Below, piece after piece: positions 59,641-64,000 of a DNA stretch of 64,000 nucleotides. This stretch comes from Vitis vinifera. Taxonomy: Eukaryota > Streptophyta > Magnoliopsida > Vitales > Vitaceae. Position 1 is the stretch's first letter. Each line of letters begins with the position of its first letter. The stretch lies in NCBI RefSeq assembly GCF_030704535.1, contig NC_081820.1, positions 19,409,001 to 19,473,000 on the forward strand, written 5' to 3'. The notes below the pieces were generated by a model. It was not told the origin of the DNA. It was given only the letters and a program-made list of their open reading frames with translations, and ran no database searches. Made by a program: the position numbers and the translations under genes.

Positions 59641-61125
59641 ATGGAGCCTCTTTCAAAGCTCAGTCATGACCCTCATCCCAAGGCTATCACCACCACCACC
59701 ACCTTCCATTCCGGTCTCTTCTCAAAGCTTCTGCACTCAACCCTTTGGGAACTTGTAAGGTTTTCTGTTCTTCTTCTTGTGACCTCCATTCAAGTTCTTT
59801 CCCTTCTACATGGATGGAACCCCATCTTCCACCTCCTCTCCCTCACTTGTTTCTTTCTGGTCTTCATTTTGAAGCCTCTCCTCTCAAAGCCCCATGTCTA
59901 CCTTGTAGACTTCTCATGTCTCAAACCACCAAACTTTTGCAGAGTTCCCTTCTCATCTTTCCTTGAACATACCTCCATGATCGGATCCTTTGACAGAGAA
60001 AGCATAGATTTCATGGCCAAAATCCTCGCTTCTTCAGGACTAGGTGAACAGACCTATCTCCCTCCAGCTTTACATTACATTCCACCCATGACCGATCTCC
60101 AAGAATCCATCAAGGAAGTCCACATGGTACTGTTCCATGTAATGGAAGACCTTCTGTCCAAGACTAAACTATCTCCTCGAGATATTGATATACTTATCAT
60201 AAACTGTAGTGGTTTTTGCCCATCTCCTTCCCTCTCCTCCATTATCATCAACAAATACTCCATGAGAAATGATATTAAAAGCTTTAATCTTTCTGGTATG
60301 GGGTGCAGTGCTGGAATCCTTGGCGTCCATTTGGCTCAAAATCTATTGAAAGTTCACAAAAATACTTACGCCGTTGTTCTTAGCACAGAGATCTTATCGA
60401 CTGGTTGGTACCCTGGTAACGAGAGGCCAAAGTTGCTCCTCAATTGTCTCTTTCGAACGGGCAGTGCAGCAATCTTGCTTACAAATAAAGAAGAAGCGAA
60501 AAAAACATCCAAGTATAGGCTTCTTCACACGCTGAGAATACAGAGAGCATTTGACGACAAGGCTTATCGCTCAGCGATTCGCGAAGAGGACTCAAATGGA
60601 ATCACTGGGTTTACACTCAGCCGCGACATATTACAAGCAGCCGGAGAAACTCTTCGGTCAAATATAACTATTCTTGGCTCGTCCATGTTGCCATTCTTGG
60701 AGAAATTCAGGCATGGAGTATCCATATTCCGGAAGAGATTCATTCACAAATCTGCAGAAGTTTACGTGCCGGAATTTAGGACAGTGATACAGCATTTTGT
60801 TCTTCCAACTTCAGGGAGATCAGTGATAAAAGAGATAGGAAAAGGGTTGAAGCTCGGCGAGGGAGAGATGGAGGCTGCTCTGATGACATTGCAGAGGTTT
60901 GGAAACCAATCTTCGTCTTCATTGTGGTATGAATTAGCTTACATGGAGGCTAAGGAGAGAGTGAAGAAGGGTGACAAGGTGTGGCAGCTTGGCATGGGAA
61001 GTGGGCCCAAGTGCGGTACTGTGGTCTGGGAGTGCATTAGGTCCATGGTCGGGGAGTCCACTAAGGGCCCATGGGCCGATTGTATAGATAAGTATCCAAT
61101 CTTAGCCGTCCATCAAGACAATTGA
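59641..61125 (+). CDS. KCS: 3-ketoacyl-CoA synthase-like (FAE1/KCS family), atypical active site
   Basis: Condensing enzymes of this family elongate acyl-CoA with malonyl-CoA in the ER for waxes and very-long-chain lipids. Single exon, 494 residues, normal KCS length. Two hydrophobic segments (about 40-58 and 62-80) match the N-terminal membrane anchor. The FAE1/CUT1 core follows: VYLVDFSCLKPP (86-97), GLGEQTYLPPALHY, DILIINCSGFCPSPSLSS, SFNLSGMGCSAG with the catalytic Cys at 222, and NCLFRTGSAAILL. The C-terminal condensing domain has RFGN (Asn422) and SSSSLWYELAYMEAK. Where the family has a catalytic His in CIHAGGRAV, this protein has VLPTSGRSV (Pro389); TLHRFGN reads TLQRFGN and LRTH reads LRIQ. 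I chose ATG 59641 over the in-frame ATG at 59545 because the 32-residue extension is atypical. It may be non-catalytic or regulatory. Confidence 0.92.
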   Translation: MEPLSKLSHDPHPKAITTTTTFHSGLFSKLLHSTLWELVRFSVLLLVTSIQVLSLLHGWNPIFHLLSLTCFFLVFILKPLLSKPHVYLVDFSCLKPPNFCRVPFSSFLEHTSMIGSFDRESIDFMAKILASSGLGEQTYLPPALHYIPPMTDLQESIKEVHMVLFHVMEDLLSKTKLSPRDIDILIINCSGFCPSPSLSSIIINKYSMRNDIKSFNLSGMGCSAGILGVHLAQNLLKVHKNTYAVVLSTEILSTGWYPGNERPKLLLNCLFRTGSAAILLTNKEEAKKTSKYRLLHTLRIQRAFDDKAYRSAIREEDSNGITGFTLSRDILQAAGETLRSNITILGSSMLPFLEKFRHGVSIFRKRFIHKSAEVYVPEFRTVIQHFVLPTSGRSVIKEIGKGLKLGEGEMEAALMTLQRFGNQSSSSLWYELAYMEAKERVKKGDKVWQLGMGSGPKCGTVVWECIRSMVGESTKGPWADCIDKYPILAVHQDN

Positions 61126-61466
61126 TCTGATGTAGTAATGATCATGATCATATCACATGTTACTTTTTATGTTTTGCAAATGGTGGGTTATATATTTTTA
61201 GTCAAAAGAGGAAAAAACGTTGGATGTTATTCACTAGGTATAAATGTCTTTTTTAATATTTATGAGAGAATTAAGGATATGTCTTTAAGTAGTCATACTC
61301 TTTGTGTTCTAGTGGCTGAATTTTCATGCCATTTCGGCAAGTCAATGCAATTTGTATTAAAGTAACCGGCAATAGGATTTGCTAGGTTCTTTCGCACATG
61401 GATTCATCTGTCGGGCCATGGATGGTAATAGATGGGCAAATGTTTTTTTTTGGATATTAGCCTTTA
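61126..61466. other. 3' flank of the KCS-like gene
   Basis: The likely 3' UTR follows the TGA. No single strong polyadenylation signal was seen; the 75-codon ORF at 61138-61365 looks incidental. Confidence 0.5.
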
Positions 61467-61585
61467 GAGTGTGTTTGGTAATGATTTTAGGAAATGATTA
61501 TATCATTTTTACCATTTGAATGATAAAAAATTTTAAGTATTAAAAATATTAGAAACGTTTTTTAAAATCACTATCAAACAAGCTC
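61467..61585. mobile_element. Small Tourist-like MITE, 119 bp, TTA target duplication
   Basis: The ends GAGTGTGTTTGGTAATGATTT and (reverse complement) GAGCTTGTTTGATAGTGATTT are clear inverted repeats. TTA flanks both sides (61464-61466 and 61586-61588). The GAG(C/T)NTGTTTGGT end matches the Harbinger TIR style seen at 38418-57836 (GAGCCTATTTGGTT). Confidence 0.75.
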
Positions 61586-64000
61586 TTAGAATCATTGAAA
61601 GAAAGACAACATTTTTTATACAATAGACATAATATATTTTTCCTCCACTCTATCTCTTATAGATCTTGTCCGATTTCAGCCTAAGAAAAGGACATGGTAC
61701 GTCGCAACTCAAGAATTAATTAATATATGTTAATTCCAAAGGCAGATATTCTCTCCTATGACCATTTTCCATTGGATTTTCAGTCACCAACTCTAGGACA
61801 ACAAGAGGCAAAGTATAAAAAATAAAACTTGGTAAATCAATTTAATGACTTAAATTGATATTTAATCTATATCAATTTCTCTTAATAATTAAAAGGAATA
61901 AAACAACAAGAGGCATGGTAAAAAAAAAAGAAGTAAAACTTAAATGACATGAGGTCACTATAGGGTATGCAACAATCAAGATAGAACTTAAAGATGAGCG
62001 AGCATATATAAGATCAAATAATTAATTCAAGGGAACATTAGGAACATATATATTATAACTCATTGAAGCATTGTAAAATTTTGTGGTTGAGCAAATTTGA
62101 ATTATCATATGCTTACTTCAATGATTAGGACTTAAATGACATAGGAGGTGATAGTAAATTTGCATTAATGATTTACTAAAAATAAAATAAGATAGTATAT
62201 AAGGAAATAAATTTGCATCAATGTTTTACTAAGAACAAAATAAGATGATACAAATCATTCAAATACATACCAATAGATACATAAAAGACCCTTTTCAATA
62301 AAAAGAAAAATAAGTGCATTATTAATAAAATTCACTCTTCTATGAAGAGAAAAAATACATCAACCTCGTTAAGTGATCATTTTACGTGATGTTTGTTTTG
62401 TGAAAATTTAGGAATACATTTCATGTTATGTGATATCTCACATCAATTAAGGGAAGAAGTTTATAGTATTATATATGTAAAAGGCTCATCTTAACTATGT
62501 AGATGTATTATAAAGTCTTAAGAACCCATTAGACTCACAGTAGATAATATCTACGTAAGAGGGAATAATTGATACAAATGATATTATAATCGATCCTTAA
62601 CCTTGGTGTGAGATTTTGTTTGTCTAGCCATGCAAGGGGTATTTATCTATTTGAGTGGATATGTAATCCTATGGAACATAACGAAGACATTATGTCTACA
62701 CGAGGGATAAATATAATATCTACATTGGTATGTAGATGTGTTGTAAAACTATGAGGGCTTATTGGGAAATAAAAAAATCTTTGGGCACTATAATATATAT
62801 CATACTAAGAACTTCTTCCTATCTGATATGGGACTGTGTTCACCCATCTCGATGCAAACACAACATCTTTATTGTGTCCTATAAGATTATGAAGCCATTC
62901 AAACATAAAAACTCCCTTTCAAAACCAAACAGACAAAATTCTAAACTTAAGTCAAGGATCATCCCTAATACCATTTATAACAATCTATTCCCTCCTATGT
63001 AGATATTATAATTTGAAATTGTGATGAAGCATAACACTCTAATTTGTTTCTAGCAAGTAGATATTCTCCAATGGCTCTCCAAGAGTTTTGGTTGAGTCAA
63101 ATAAGTATGAGTTGTCATTGATTGTAGCTAATGATTCATTCTCATTCAAAAGAAAATTTAGTCTTTAGGCAATGGGAACATTTATTTTGGAGACATCAAG
63201 AATGTGGGCTTTTACAATGAGACATCTTACCAAGAATGGAAAAACCTTTGATAACTAGGGATTAAGAATTACCAAGAATCCCTAGTATCAAGGAATGTGC
63301 GATTGTACCATCTCTTAAGTCAAACTAACTTTAGAGGGTATTTTGATCTCAACACTAGCATCGTAACCTTTCATTCATTCCATCATCAATCTAATTTCAC
63401 CCATTGTTTCCCTTTGAATCTAACCCTAGGCTTTCATGTTTCACCCCAAGATGGCTTTTTAGCCTCTTATGGTCATGTTCTTGTATATATAGACCATAGA
63501 AGAATAAGAAATTACCATTCTTGATTTCAAAGAAATTAAAAACAATAGTTTATTTAATAATAAAAAGAAAAAGAAAACAAAGAAAAACTTTCAAGGTCCT
63601 CTTCTCCCCCTCACAAAAATCGTCAAGTCATCTCTAATTCCTTAAAAAAAAAAAAAAAAAAAAATCAAGAACTCTCTAGAAAACCTAAAATTTGAGTTTT
63701 TATAGTTTCTATCAAAAACCCAACACATGATATGTTCCATTTAGTCACTTATCTTATAAATAATTACCTAAAAATGACTAAAAATAATAATAAAATCATA
63801 ATTTCTAATCATGTGAGGCCACTTATGGCAGATGAAGTGTCCAAGATGCAATTCCCATAGTGGAGGAGGTGAAACATCAAAGTGATAGTTTGTAATTTTG
63901 AAATTGGGATCATTTCAAAATGGATTTTGAAATTATAAGTTGAATTTTGAAATCATTTTGAAATGGTCCTTCAACTCTGCGTTGTTGTCTTCAAATGACC
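61586..64000. other. Intergenic region to the right edge, no gene recognised
   Basis: AT-rich. The stretch about 62460-62870 has AGTAGATAATATCTACGTAAGAGGG, TATGTAGATGTRTT (twice) and TGATATGGGACTGTG, which look like a decayed repeat. A poly-A run of about 23 bases lies at 63642-63663. At 63890-63999 TTTTGAAAT-type repeats resemble those at 37360-37860. The ORFs at 62736-63002 and 63297-63524 show no domain. Confidence 0.5.

Noticed and set aside
59382..59642. 86-codon minus-strand ORF upstream of the KCS-like gene
   Set aside because: No recognised domain; it overlaps the KCS leader on the opposite strand and probably is open by chance. Worth a transcript check only.

Overview
The window is nuclear DNA from a woody dicot, most probably grapevine (Vitis) or a close relative. 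It is strongly AT-rich. The plant genes have introns. The retrotransposon families, including a Copia element with an extra 3' reading frame built on a 'putative plant transposon protein'-type domain, look like those I recognise from Vitis. The species call is inference; the plant call is firm.

Genes. I can support four plant genes. Two tandem GH29 alpha-L-fucosidase genes (FUC1 type, minus strand, 7780-9647 and 17019-20060) share the same three-exon structure, with second and third exons of identical length. A small four-exon Yippee-like zinc-binding gene (plus strand, 31922-35290) is assembled here from short exons that are open and in phase. A single-exon 3-ketoacyl-CoA synthase-like gene (plus strand, 59641-61122) keeps the catalytic Cys and Asn but appears to have lost the catalytic His.

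Mobile DNA, left to right. (1) 1-2.4 kb: two decayed Copia 3' ends. (2) 4.0-6.8 kb: a Tourist-like MITE, two short tandem arrays, and a striking array of inverted-repeat hairpin units. (3) 11-13 kb: a MITE and a hAT-type element with an 8-bp target-site duplication (TSD) that carries a GC-rich part and a tRNA-like Pol III promoter. (4) 20.4-26.8 kb: two related Mutator-type elements in opposite orientation, each with a perfect 9-bp TSD, together forming a 6.4-kb imperfect palindrome. (5) 27.2-34.8 kb: a duplicated block (one copy upstream of the Yippee-like gene, one inside its intron 2), a 987-bp hAT-type element, a 177-bp x 5 tandem array and a very long CT microsatellite. (6) 38.4-57.8 kb: a nested transposon. 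A PIF/Harbinger element with TAA TSDs has its Myb/SANT ORF split by an 11.5-kb SIRE-like Copia element with TCAGT TSDs, which itself carries a 1.7-kb insertion flanked by AGTAATCA. The Harbinger element also contains about five copies of a ~575-bp tandem unit. (7) 58.1-58.6 kb: a Ty3/Gypsy integrase relic.

How it fits together. The plant genes are islands of ordinary sequence in a repeat-rich region. The transposons record an order of events: Harbinger first, then Copia into its ORF, then the third insertion into the Copia. Decay is dominated by stop codons and LTR differences of the C-to-T / G-to-A kind, as expected for methylated repeats. I found no CRISPR array, operon, or canonical rRNA/tRNA gene.
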